64,000 nucleotides of DNA from an uncultured Burkholderiales bacterium. GTDB taxonomy: Bacteria > Pseudomonadota > Gammaproteobacteria > Burkholderiales > Burkholderiaceae_C. Under the pieces are notes generated by a model that was not told the DNA's origin, did no database searches, and saw only the letters and a list, made by a program, of their open reading frames with translations. Below are positions 44,847-57,535 of the stretch, in pieces; the stretch's first letter is position 1; every line of letters starts with the position of its first letter. Made by a program: the position numbers and the translations under genes. The stretch is taken from the NCBI GenBank assembly GCA_937927685.1, contig CALBSC010000062.1:1-64000 (forward strand), in the 5' to 3' direction.

Positions 44847-44915
44847 TTGAGGTCAGCTCCCCTCGACGCCCGGGTGCGCGCGCGCACTCTGGACCATCTT
44901 GGAAACTGACCTCAA
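44847..44915. repeat. Concentric inverted repeat upstream of pckG
   Basis: Outer arms TTGAGGTCAG (44847-44856) and CTGACCTCAA (44906-44915) match perfectly over 10 bases and share a centre with the inner palindrome GTGCGCGCGCGCAC (44874-44887). The inner element is alternating purine-pyrimidine. A TAAAAT hexamer on the minus strand (44970-44965) would start RNA near 44958, so the structure would lie in the pckG leader. Confidence 0.6.
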
Positions 44916-45056
44916 ACAACCTCTTCCGAAGTGCGGGGCCGAACCCGACTCGATGTGGATGGCAATTTTATGAATTCAGGGGAGTCTTTGCCGAACCAAT
45001 CCATGCAAAACCCGCATAGTTTGATGAGGTGCGGCGGAAATGTCAGAAAAAAGGAC

Positions 45057-45082
45057 AAAAAAACACCGCCTGGGCGGTGTTC
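45057..45082 (-). terminator. Terminator of the 46-residue membrane peptide gene
   Basis: On the minus strand AACACCGCC pairs with GGCGGTGTT and a run of seven T follows. It lies about 20 bases beyond the small gene. Confidence 0.85.
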
Positions 45083-45102
45083 GTGTGCGGGCCGTGTCTC
45101 GC

Positions 45103-45243
45103 TCAGGACATGAAGACGGCGATGAAGGCCAGCAGGAAAATCAGAATGCCGCCGCCAATGGGCAGCACGATGGGCATGAGGGGGACGATGGATTCGACCA
45201 CGTCGGTCGATTCGCTGTGATCAGGGGTTGAATGGTTTGACAT
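45103..45243 (-). CDS. Small 46-residue single-helix membrane protein, function unknown
   Basis: An ATG at 45243 with an AAGAGG site eight bases upstream opens a 46-residue frame. The first half is polar and acidic (MSNHSTPDHSESTDVVES), and the second half is one hydrophobic segment ending in FIAVFMS. A TTAAAAT-type -10 (minus strand near 45275) and a TTGCCG -35-like hexamer lie upstream, and a good terminator follows. Complete transcription and translation signals make it a likely real gene. I recognise no family. It sits alone between pckG and recQ. Confidence 0.7.
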   Translation of the reverse strand: MSNHSTPDHSESTDVVESIVPLMPIVLPIGGGILIFLLAFIAVFMS

Positions 45244-45414
45244 GGGGTGTCCTCTTGAGGCGATCCAAGAATTTTAACTCTGTTGTCGTGCGCCGCGGCA
45301 ATGGGTCGGATCTGACAGACACAGGTGGCGGGCCATCCAAGCAGTCCATGACAGCCCTGAGCGACAAGTCTGGGGCGCCAGCCTCGCAAGCCGTGGAAGT
45401 CACGACCGTCCCGG

Positions 45415-47319
<1,905 letters not shown>

Positions 47320-47393
47320 GCTCAGAGCTTTCCACGTCTGCCTGCCGCTATCACGACCTCCAGGGGCTCGGGCCGTGTGATGGCGTCACCCAC

Positions 47394-47786
47394 CTACATC
47401 TGCTCCCAGGGCAGCTGATCGAAGCGCCAGCCGTTCAGGGTGGAGCGGTGAAACTGCGCGTCCAGGTCGCCTTCAAAGCCATGCACCACGTTCACGACAT
47501 CCGAGAACCCTGCGTTGACCAGGACCTGTGCGGCCTCCAGCGACCGTTGACCACTGCGGCACAGCAGGATGACGGTGTGCGACTTGCCCCCGGCCTGCTC
47601 CTCGACCTGGCGACAAAACGCCGCCGCATCGGGCGTGAACTCGGGGTATTCGTACCAGGGGATGTTGATGGCCCCCGGGGGGCGACCGACGTACATCGAC
47701 TCGATCTCCATGCGGATATCGATCAGAACGGCTTCGGGGTGGCCCTGCATCAGGGCCCAGGTTTCTCGCGGGTGCAGGTTGCGCAT
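47394..47786 (-). CDS. Rhodanese-like domain protein
   Basis: A 130-residue single rhodanese domain. The active-site loop is LLCRSGQRS with Cys76, and PPGAINIPWYEYPEF and VVNVVHGFEG are typical. Such proteins transfer sulfur from thiosulfate or persulfides; the partner is unknown. Cytoplasmic, no signal peptide. It is divergent from the metH homocysteine-domain gene. Confidence 0.92.
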   Translation of the reverse strand: MRNLHPRETWALMQGHPEAVLIDIRMEIESMYVGRPPGAINIPWYEYPEFTPDAAAFCRQVEEQAGGKSHTVILLCRSGQRSLEAAQVLVNAGFSDVVNVVHGFEGDLDAQFHRSTLNGWRFDQLPWEQM

Positions 47787-47808
47787 AGGGGGCTATTGTC
47801 CATGTTCT

Positions 47809-47820
47809 TACAATTCACCC
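47809..47820 (+). promoter_or_regulatory. Candidate -10 directly before the first metH gene
   Basis: TACAAT (47809-47814) ends six bases before the ATG at 47821, and there is no ribosome binding site, so a leaderless mRNA is likely. Confidence 0.45.
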
Positions 47821-48855
47821 ATGACCAACGCTTACACCCGTGCGGCCAACTTGCCGCAATTGCTGTCGCAGCGCATTGCGATCCTGGATGGTGCCATGGG
47901 CACCATGATCCAGCGCCTGCGGCTGACCGAAGCGCAGTACCGGGGTGAGCGGTTTGCCGACTTTCACCGCGATGTGAAGGGCAACAACGAGTTGCTGAGC
48001 CTGACGCGCCCGGATGTCATCCGCGACATCCACGAGGGCTACCTGGCGGCCGGGGCGGACATGGTGGAGACCAACACCTTTGGCGCCACCACCATCGCGC
48101 AGTCTGACTACGACATGGCCGAACTGGCCGACGAGATGAACCTGGCCTCGGCGCGGCTGGCGCGTGAAGCCTGTGACCGCTTCAGCACGCCAGACAAGCC
48201 GCGCTTTGCCGTGGGTGCGTTGGGCCCCACGCCGCGCACCGCCAGCATCAGCCCGGATGTGAACGACCCCGGCGCGCGCAACATCGACTTCGAAACCCTG
48301 CGTGCGGCCTACCACGCGCAAACCCTGGCGCTGATTCAGGGGGGCGTGGACGCCCTGCTGGTCGAAACCATTTTCGACACCCTGAATGCCAAGGCGGCCC
48401 TGTTTGCCATCGATGAGGTGTTCGAGCATACCGGCGAACGCCTGCCCCTCATCATCAGCGGCACCGTCACCGACGCCTCGGGGCGCATCCTGAGTGGCCA
48501 AACCGTGAGCGCCTTCTGGCACAGTGTGCGCCATGCGCGCCCGCTCGCCGTCGGCTTGAACTGCGCACTGGGCGCGGCCCTCATGCGGCCCTACATCCAG
48601 GAGCTCGCGCGCGTGGCCGAGGACACCTTCATCAGCTGCTATCCCAACGCCGGCTTGCCCAACCCGATGAGCGAGACCGGCTTTGATGAAACCCCCGAGG
48701 TCACCAGCCGTCTGCTGCACGAGTTTGCGGCTGAAGGCCTGGTCAACATCGTGGGGGGCTGCTGTGGCACGACGCCCGAGCACATCGGGGCAATTCGTGA
48801 TGCGGTGAGCACCGAACGCGCCCGCCCGCTCGGCCACTCGCGGCTGGCGGCCTGA
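47821..48855 (+). CDS. metH: Methionine synthase, homocysteine-binding (S-methyltransferase) module
   Basis: A 344-residue protein equal to the N-terminal homocysteine module of B12-dependent MetH. The start region RIAILDGAMGTMIQRL and the zinc-site cysteines in GLNCALG and GGCCGTTPEH are intact. In E. coli this is one domain of a 1227-residue protein. Here it ends with its own TGA, and the remaining domains are a separate gene 129 bases later. The stop is followed by a -10-like hexamer and a riboswitch, so the split is real and not a frameshift. Confidence 0.93.
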   Translation: MTNAYTRAANLPQLLSQRIAILDGAMGTMIQRLRLTEAQYRGERFADFHRDVKGNNELLSLTRPDVIRDIHEGYLAAGADMVETNTFGATTIAQSDYDMAELADEMNLASARLAREACDRFSTPDKPRFAVGALGPTPRTASISPDVNDPGARNIDFETLRAAYHAQTLALIQGGVDALLVETIFDTLNAKAALFAIDEVFEHTGERLPLIISGTVTDASGRILSGQTVSAFWHSVRHARPLAVGLNCALGAALMRPYIQELARVAEDTFISCYPNAGLPNPMSETGFDETPEVTSRLLHEFAAEGLVNIVGGCCGTTPEHIGAIRDAVSTERARPLGHSRLAA

Positions 48856-48861
48856 CTGCCG

Positions 48862-48868
48862 TTAAAAT
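48862..48868 (+). promoter_or_regulatory. -10-like hexamer of the second metH gene
   Basis: TTAAAAT would start transcription near 48875, just before the SAH aptamer. The -35 region is weak. This could give the second gene a promoter separate from the first. Confidence 0.55.
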
Positions 48869-48879
48869 ACGCGCTTCCC

Positions 48880-48981
48880 AAGGAGCGTTGCAGCCCGTGG
48901 GTTGTCACCGGACAACCTCACACGCGGGTCAGGCTTGGGTCTTCACGTGCAACGACGCTCACCTGCTGAACCCCAGGTGAG
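48880..48981 (+). ncRNA. S-adenosylhomocysteine (SAH) riboswitch with translational expression platform
   Basis: The leader matches the SAH riboswitch pattern. P1 pairs GAGCG-TTG (48883-48890) with CAA-CGCTC (48950-48960). An internal stem CCCG (48894-48897) and GGTTGTC (48900-48906) pairs with GACAACC (48911-48917) and CGGG (48925-48928). The conserved core CAGGCTTGGG follows. A second hairpin TCACCTG (48959-48965) / CAGGTGA (48974-48980) buries the Shine-Dalgarno AGGTGA. It shares bases with P1, so SAH binding should free the site and turn translation on, as is known for this class. Confidence 0.9.
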
Positions 48982-48984
48982 ACC

Positions 48985-51688
<2,704 letters not shown>

Positions 51689-51699
<11 letters not shown>

Positions 51700-52906
51700 G
51701 TCGCCGCGCGTGGGACTGCGCCCACCATAGCGCCGAGATGGCCACCAGTCCCAGCGCAGTCATCACCCCCAGGCCCCAACGGTAGCCCGCCTCCGCGCTC
51801 CACAGCACGCCCATCAGCCACGGCGCGGTGGCGCGGGCCAGCGCCATGGGAACACCCAGGGCGCCGTTCAGGCTGGCGTTGTGTGGGCGGCTCACATACA
51901 TCGCGATGGCCGTGCCCTTGACGATGGTGATCATGCCGTTGCCCATGCCGTAGCAAGCCACGAACACCAGGGCCCACAGCGGGTCGTGGCCCCCGAGCAG
52001 CAACACCACCAGCCCGAGCACGATCAGGCAGGGAATCCAGCGGTTGGCCTGGTGCACATCCAGGCGGGCCTCAAAGAAGTACAGCAACAGCCGGCCCACC
52101 ACTTGCAACACGCCAATGCTCGCCGGCACAGCGATGACCCACGCCTGCGCCATGCCCGACTCGCGCAGCAGACTCACCATGTGCGCGGGCAAGGCCGAGG
52201 TCACGCCCATGATCAACACCATGAAGGTGCCCAGCAGCAAGAAGGTGGGGCTACGCAGATGACGCTGCAGGTCCGGCGTTTCACCCCGAGCTGTCTCGGG
52301 GTGATGCGTGACCGGCGCGTGGCGCAACATCAGCGCGTGGATGGGCAGGCAGATGAGCCACTGCATCGCGGCCAGCACCCAGAGCGACTCACGCCATCCC
52401 CAGGTTTGAAACAACCACGCGATCAGCGGAATGAACACCGTACTGGCCAGCCCTCCCAAAAATGTGAGTGTGATGATGGCGCGGCGGAAGTGCTGCGGAT
52501 AGCGGCGCGTGAGCACGGCGAAGGCGGGCGGGTACAAGGTGGCAGACATGCCCACGCCCAGCATCAGCCACACGGCATAAAACTGCAGCGGTGTTTGCAC
52601 CAGGCTGTGCGCGGCCAGCGCCAGACCCATGAGCAGCGAGCCAGCCACCATCACCGTGCGCTCGTGCCCGCGGTCGATCCAGCGACCCACCGGGTAGGCC
52701 AGCAGCCCTTCCATCAGCAACGCCAGGCTGAAAGCCAGCGACGACTCAGCACGGCTCATGCCCAGCGCCGATTCGACGGGTTCCATCAACAGCGAGAAAC
52801 CGTAAAACACGCTGCCCCAGCTCACCAGCTGCGCCACCGACAACCACAACACGAGGGGCGAGCGGTGTTCCGCGCTGCGGCCGTCGTCGTCGTGGGGTGG
52901 GTGCAT
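51689..52906 (-). CDS. MFS transporter, function unknown
   Basis: A 405-residue, 12-helix major facilitator protein. The RYPQHFRRAIITLTFLGG and the YPVGRWIDRGHERTVMVAG loop (motif A) are visible. It resembles monocarboxylate/oxalate-type MFS carriers, but substrate is unknown. It lies nine bases after comM, so it is in the same transcript. Tail-to-tail overlap with metH is 11 bases. Confidence 0.85.
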
Positions 52907-52915
52907 GAGACCGGA

Positions 52916-54466
52916 TTATGCGGGGACGCCCGCCGGATCGTCGCTGGTGTTGCGGTACTGCAAGGCCTCAGCGATGTGAGCCAGCGAGAGGGTGTCGGCG
53001 TTGTCCAGGTCGGCAATGGTGCGTGCGACCTTGAGCGTGCGGTGCGATTGGCGGGTGGACCAGGCCCAGCGGGTGGCGGCTTGCTGCAGGCACTGGCGTG
53101 CTTGCGGGGTGATGTCGGTGCTGGCGAGCTGCGCCGGCGTCAGTGACTGGTTGCTGCACGCCTGTCTGGCGCGGGCGCGCTCAAGTGCGGCCATACACCG
53201 CGCCTGCACCACGGCGGTGGACTCTCCCGCGGGCGTGTCCAGCACGGATTGGGCACTTTGCCACCCCACCTCCACATGCAGGTCAATGCGGTCGAGCAAG
53301 GGACCGCTCAGGCGATGCCGGTAGCGAGCCACCTGATCCGGCGTGCAGCGGCACAGCCGGTGGGTGCAGCCGCGGTAGCCACAGGGGCAGGGGTTCATGG
53401 CGGCGATCAGCTGAAAGCGCGCTGGAAACTCGGCTTGCCGCGCGGCGCGCGAGAGCGTGATGACGCCACTCTCCAGCGGCTCGCGCAAAGCCTCCAGCGC
53501 GTGGCGAGGAAACTCAGGCAGTTCATCCAGAAACAGCACACCATGATGCGCCAGGGAAATCTCGCCCGGTCGGGGCGGCGACCCCCCGCCGACCAGTGCA
53601 ACGGCGGTGGCGGTGTGGTGCGGACTGCGCGTGGGGCGTTGCCCCCAGCGTTCAGGCTTCAACGGGCCCGCCAGGCTCCACAGCGCGGCGCTTTCCAAGG
53701 CTTCATGAATCTGTGGGGGCGGCAGCAAGCCGGCCAAGCGATGGGCCAGCATGGACTTGCCTGTGCCGGGCGGGCCCATCAGCAACAGGCTGTGTCCGCC
53801 CGCCGCGGCAATCTCCAGTGCGCGTCGCGCCGCGGGCTGGCCCCGGACATCGGCCAGGTCGGGCCCGTGAACCGGGGCGGGTGACCGGGTGGGCGCTGTC
53901 AGTCGACACCACGTCTCCTGGCCACTTCCATTTGCGCCCTCAGCGGGCGACGGCATGAACTGCGCTGCCACGGCATTCAAATGTGTGGCCCGGTACACCG
54001 CCAGCCCCGGGACGCGTGCGGCTTCTTCGGCACTGCCCGGGGGCAGCACCAGAGGCTCCGGGTGACCGCTTTGCTGCAGGGCCAGCGCCATGGCCAGGGC
54101 GCCCTTGACCGGGCGAACATCACCCGCCAGCGACAACTCCCCGGCCCAGCGGTAGCCCTGCAGCGCGGCGGCGTCCAGATGCCCACTGGCCGCCAGGATG
54201 CCCAGCGCGATGGGCAGATCGAACCGCCCGGAGTCCTTGGGCAGGTCGGCCGGGGCGAGGTTGACGGTGATGCGCCGGTTGGACGGAAACGGCAGGCCCG
54301 AATGCGTGATGGCGCAACGCACCCGCTCGCGCGCCTCCTTGACCTCGGTGTCAGCCAGGCCCACCAGCGTGAAACCGGGCAAGCCGTTGCCCAGGTGGAC
54401 CTCCACGGTCACCGGAATCAGCTGCAGACCCAGCATGGCGCAACTGTGGATGGATGCAAACCCCAT
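52916..54466 (-). CDS. comM: YifB/ComM family Mg-chelatase-like AAA ATPase
   Basis: A 516-residue protein. It begins with MGFASIHS and has a Lon-protease-like N-terminal fold. The AAA motifs are LLLMGPPGTGKSMLAHRL, GVLFLDELPEF, and a zinc-finger-like CPCGYRGCTHRLCRC. ComM is a branch-migration helicase that helps integrate single-stranded DNA during natural transformation. A strong AAGGAGG site precedes the ATG at 54466; an upstream in-frame ATG at 54499 is less likely. Followed by an MFS gene nine bases on. Confidence 0.94.
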   Translation of the reverse strand: MGFASIHSCAMLGLQLIPVTVEVHLGNGLPGFTLVGLADTEVKEARERVRCAITHSGLPFPSNRRITVNLAPADLPKDSGRFDLPIALGILAASGHLDAAALQGYRWAGELSLAGDVRPVKGALAMALALQQSGHPEPLVLPPGSAEEAARVPGLAVYRATHLNAVAAQFMPSPAEGANGSGQETWCRLTAPTRSPAPVHGPDLADVRGQPAARRALEIAAAGGHSLLLMGPPGTGKSMLAHRLAGLLPPPQIHEALESAALWSLAGPLKPERWGQRPTRSPHHTATAVALVGGGSPPRPGEISLAHHGVLFLDELPEFPRHALEALREPLESGVITLSRAARQAEFPARFQLIAAMNPCPCGYRGCTHRLCRCTPDQVARYRHRLSGPLLDRIDLHVEVGWQSAQSVLDTPAGESTAVVQARCMAALERARARQACSNQSLTPAQLASTDITPQARQCLQQAATRWAWSTRQSHRTLKVARTIADLDNADTLSLAHIAEALQYRNTSDDPAGVPA

Positions 54467-54520
54467 GACGCCTCCTTCTGGTGCGCGACGTGGCGCCAAT
54501 GCCTGTTACCGCACCATCGC

Positions 54521-54535
54521 GCACCGACTTGGTGC
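54521..54535. promoter_or_regulatory. NtrC-type upstream activator site
   Basis: GCACC (54521-54525), GACTT, GGTGC (54531-54535) fits the NtrC consensus dyad TGCACC-N5-GGTGCA apart from the outer bases. It lies about 100 bases before the likely start of the sigma54 promoter. A second GCACC half-site lies at 54511. Confidence 0.75.
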
Positions 54536-54555
54536 CCAAAATCGGCTATTTTGGG
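54535..54555. repeat. CCCAAAAT / ATTTTGGG inverted repeat
   Basis: An eight-base dyad with a five-base spacer, immediately after the NtrC site and before the sigma54 promoter. It may be a second protein site or a structural element. Confidence 0.6.
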
Positions 54556-54607
54556 AAGAATGCGGTCAAAATGGGGGAGTTCTGCTCCTGTTGGAGGTAA
54601 GTTGGCC

Positions 54608-54624
54608 TTGGCACGGAACCTGCA
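54608..54624 (+). promoter_or_regulatory. Sigma54 (RpoN) promoter of the porin-glnK-amtB operon
   Basis: TTGGCACGGAACCTGCA carries GG (54610-54611) and GC (54622-54623) with ten bases between them, the -24/-12 spacing of RpoN promoters. The upstream half matches TGGCAC exactly, and the downstream half is CTGCA for TTGCA. RNA would start near 54635, just before the porin ribosome binding site. Confidence 0.85.
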
Positions 54625-54662
54625 GATCACGTTCGACCCTTTTTTGTAACTGGAGTTTCATA

Positions 54663-55493
54663 ATGAAAAAAATCCTCGCTGTTTCCGCCTCCCTGATGAT
54701 GATGGCAGGTGCCGCACAAGCGCAGACCGCTGCGCCCGCTGCTGCTGCCCCCACGCCCGACTGGACGGTGGCCGGCAACGCCTCGCTCAACAGCGACTAC
54801 CGTTTCCGTGGCTTCACGCAGACCAACTACGGCGCAGCCCTGCAAGGCGGCATCGACATCACCCACAGCAGCGGTTTCTACGTGGGCAACTGGAACTCCA
54901 ATGTGGCGCAAGACCTGTACAACGGCGCGTCCCTGGAAATGGACTTCTACGGTGGCTTCAAGGGTGAAGTGGCCCCTGGTCTCGGTTATGACGTGGGCGC
55001 AATTTATTACTACTACCCGCAGACTGGTGTGGACCGCGCTGGAGCTTATGCCAACAAGAAAATCAACAACCAGGAACTCTATCTGGGGTTGAGCTATGGC
55101 CCTGTTTCTGCCAAGCTGTTTTATGCCACTGGGGATTATTTCAAAACGGCTTATATGGTGGGAGCTGACAAGTCCACTAAAGGTAGCACTTACCTTGACC
55201 TGAGCTACACGCAAGACATTGACGGCATCATTCTGGGTGCTCACTACGGTCTCCTGACCCTCAAGAACAACAATCAAGCGCGAATTGTCATGAGCACGGA
55301 TGAAGGTGGTGCAGTAGTGCCCAAGTCCGTTGGCGATTACAAGCTGAGCATTGGTAAAGACGTTGGTTCAGGTTACATCCTGACGGGTGCCTTCGTTGGC
55401 ACAACCAAAAAGGGGTTCTTCGCTACAGATTTGTCTACAGCCAAGGCCGCCGGCAAATCCAGCGTCGTGGTCTCTGTAGCCAAGACGTTCTAA
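54663..55493 (+). CDS. TorF family putative outer-membrane porin
   Basis: A 276-residue protein with a signal peptide ending at GAAQA and Ala-rich linker, then a beta-barrel pattern (LNSDYRFRGFTQTNYGAALQGG, YVGNWNSN, alternating Tyr/Gly strands) ending in an aromatic KTF. This is the TorF/CHP02001 family of putative porins. It leads the sigma54-controlled glnK-amtB operon, which suggests a role in letting nitrogen sources cross the outer membrane. Codons from about 55020 on are less GC-rich than in neighbours. Confidence 0.85.
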   Translation: MKKILAVSASLMMMAGAAQAQTAAPAAAAPTPDWTVAGNASLNSDYRFRGFTQTNYGAALQGGIDITHSSGFYVGNWNSNVAQDLYNGASLEMDFYGGFKGEVAPGLGYDVGAIYYYYPQTGVDRAGAYANKKINNQELYLGLSYGPVSAKLFYATGDYFKTAYMVGADKSTKGSTYLDLSYTQDIDGIILGAHYGLLTLKNNNQARIVMSTDEGGAVVPKSVGDYKLSIGKDVGSGYILTGAFVGTTKKGFFATDLSTAKAAGKSSVVVSVAKTF

Positions 55494-55518
55494 AGCATCA
55501 CGAGAGTTAGGAGTCCCC

Positions 55519-55857
55519 ATGAAACTCATCACCGCCATCATCAAACCCTTCAAGCTTGACGAGGTTCGCGAAGCGCTGTCGGGTATTGGTGTCCAGGGCA
55601 TCACGGTCACCGAAGTCAAAGGCTTTGGCCGTCAAAAGGGCCACACCGAGCTGTACCGCGGTGCAGAGTACGTGGTGGATTTCCTGCCCAAAGTGAAGAT
55701 CGAGGCCGCTGTCGATGACGCGATGGTCGACCAGGCGATCGAAACCATCGAGGCTGCGGCCCGCACCGGCAAGATCGGCGACGGCAAGATTTTCGTCTAC
55801 GACTTGCAGCAAGTGGTGCGTATCCGCACCGGCGAAACCGGGCCCGAAGCCTTGTGA
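55519..55857 (+). CDS. glnK: Nitrogen regulatory P-II protein GlnK
   Basis: A 112-residue trimeric PII signal protein. MKLITAIIKPFKLDEV, the T-loop GFGRQKGHTELYRGAEY with uridylylation target Tyr51, and the C-terminal RIRTGETGPEAL are standard. GlnK rather than GlnB is chosen because it is linked to amtB. It senses 2-oxoglutarate, ATP and ADP and blocks AmtB when nitrogen is ample. An AGGAG site lies before the ATG. Confidence 0.96.
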   Translation: MKLITAIIKPFKLDEVREALSGIGVQGITVTEVKGFGRQKGHTELYRGAEYVVDFLPKVKIEAAVDDAMVDQAIETIEAAARTGKIGDGKIFVYDLQQVVRIRTGETGPEAL

Positions 55858-55898
55858 TCGACCTGAAGATTTGACCCCCTGACCTGAAAGGCATTGAA

Positions 55899-57392
55899 AT
55901 GAAAAAACTGCTAGCCACTTTGTGGCTGGGCATGGCCCTTCTTTGCGGTTCAATGACTGCAATGGCACAGCCCGCCACCCCCGCCGCTGCCCCGGCAGCC
56001 ACCGCCCCCGCCGCCGCAGCGCCTGCTGCAGCCACGGCAGCCGCTCCCGCGGCCGCTGCTGAAGCCGCTGCACCTGCGCCGGTGCCCAATAAGGGCGACA
56101 CCGCCTGGATGATCGTCGCCACCGTGTTGGTGATCCTGATGACCATCCCGGGTCTGGCCCTGTTCTACGGCGGCCTGGTCCGCAGCAAGAACATGCTGTC
56201 GGTGCTGATGCAGGTCTTTGTGGTCACCTCGATGATCTATGTGCTGTGGGTCCTCTATGGCTACAGCGCAGCGTTCACCGCGGGCAACCCGTTCATCGGT
56301 TCACTCGACAAGCTGTTCTTCAAGGGCATCACCCCGGACAGCATTGCCGCCACCTTCAGCAAGGGTGTGGTGATTCCCGAGTACATCTTCGCCGCCTTCC
56401 AGGCCACCTTCGCGGCCATCACCGCGTGCCTGATCGTGGGCGCCTTCGCCGAACGTGTGCGCTTCTCGGCCGTGCTGCTGTTCTGTGCCCTGTGGTTCAC
56501 CTTCAGCTACCTGCCGATCGCCCACATGGTGTGGTACTGGGACGGCCCGGATGCCATCACCGACGCTGAAACGCTCGACAAGGTCACCGCTGCCGCGGGC
56601 TGGCTGTGGGCCAAGGGCGCGCTCGACTTCGCCGGTGGCACCGTGGTGCACATCAACGCCGCCGTGGCCGGTCTGGTGGGCTCTTATGTGGTGGGCAAGC
56701 GCATCGGCTTCGGTCGCGAGTCCATGGCTCCGCACAACCTCACGCTGACCATGGTGGGTGCCGCCATGCTGTGGGTGGGCTGGTTCGGCTTCAACGCCGG
56801 CTCCAACCTGGAAGCCAACGGCGTCACGGCGCTGGCCTTCATCAACACGCTGGTGGCCACGGCCATGGCCACGCTCGCCTGGATTGCCGGTGAAGCGCTG
56901 ACCAAGGGCAAAGCCTCCATGCTGGGTGCAGCCTCCGGTGCGGTGTCGGGCCTGGTGGCCATCACCCCGGCGTGCGGTTTCGTGGGCCCCATGGGCGCCA
57001 TCGTGATCGGCCTGGCGGCTGGCCTGCTGTGCCTGTGGGGTGTGTCTGGCCTCAAGCGTCTGCTGGGCGCTGACGACTCACTCGACGTCTTCGGCGTGCA
57101 CGGCGTGGGCGGCATTTTGGGCGCCTTGCTGACGGGTGTGTTTGCCGCGCCTTCCCTGGGCGGCACCGGTGTGTTCGACTACGTGACCAATGCCGTGAAC
57201 CCCGAGTACTCCATCGCCGGACAGGTCTGGATTCAGTTCCAGGCGGTCATCACCACCATCGTGTGGTCGGCCGTGGTGTCTTTCATTGCCTACAAGGTCG
57301 TGGACCTGGTCCTGGGTCTGCGTGTCAGCGAGGAAGACGAGCGCATGGGTCTGGACATCAGCTCCCACGGCGAGTCGGCCTACAACCGTTGA
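55899..57392 (+). CDS. amtB: Ammonium transporter AmtB
   Basis: A 497-residue ammonium channel. A cleavable signal peptide (to about residue 23) is followed by some 40 residues of Ala/Pro, then the eleven-helix core with NKGDTAWMIVATVLVILMTIPG, LALFYGGLVRSKN and the FGVHGVGGILGALLTG histidine region. The Ala/Pro block after the signal is longer than in E. coli AmtB (428 residues). It is the last gene of the operon and is followed by a strong terminator. Confidence 0.95.
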   Translation: MKKLLATLWLGMALLCGSMTAMAQPATPAAAPAATAPAAAAPAAATAAAPAAAAEAAAPAPVPNKGDTAWMIVATVLVILMTIPGLALFYGGLVRSKNMLSVLMQVFVVTSMIYVLWVLYGYSAAFTAGNPFIGSLDKLFFKGITPDSIAATFSKGVVIPEYIFAAFQATFAAITACLIVGAFAERVRFSAVLLFCALWFTFSYLPIAHMVWYWDGPDAITDAETLDKVTAAAGWLWAKGALDFAGGTVVHINAAVAGLVGSYVVGKRIGFGRESMAPHNLTLTMVGAAMLWVGWFGFNAGSNLEANGVTALAFINTLVATAMATLAWIAGEALTKGKASMLGAASGAVSGLVAITPACGFVGPMGAIVIGLAAGLLCLWGVSGLKRLLGADDSLDVFGVHGVGGILGALLTGVFAAPSLGGTGVFDYVTNAVNPEYSIAGQVWIQFQAVITTIVWSAVVSFIAYKVVDLVLGLRVSEEDERMGLDISSHGESAYNR

Positions 57393-57447
57393 TCCGGTTC
57401 TGACACCACTCAGGTCAATTTTTACGGATTGTTTTCTCCTTGGATTG

Positions 57448-57483
57448 AGACCCGCAGGCCCAGGCCTCGCGGGTCTTTTTTTT
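57448..57483 (+). terminator. Terminator after amtB
   Basis: AGACCCGC (57448-57455) and GCGGGTCT (57469-57476) with an inner AGGC/GCCT stem and eight T after the stem. Confidence 0.93.
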
Positions 57484-57535
57484 GCGAATCCTGGGGTGAT
57501 CGGTGCGCTGGTACGACGGGCGATGCGTTGGGTGA

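Noticed and set aside
48935..48954. A CACGTG core resembling parS in the metH leader
   Set aside because: The flanks (TCTTCACGTGCAACG) do not match the ParB half-sites, and the bases are explained by the SAH aptamer.
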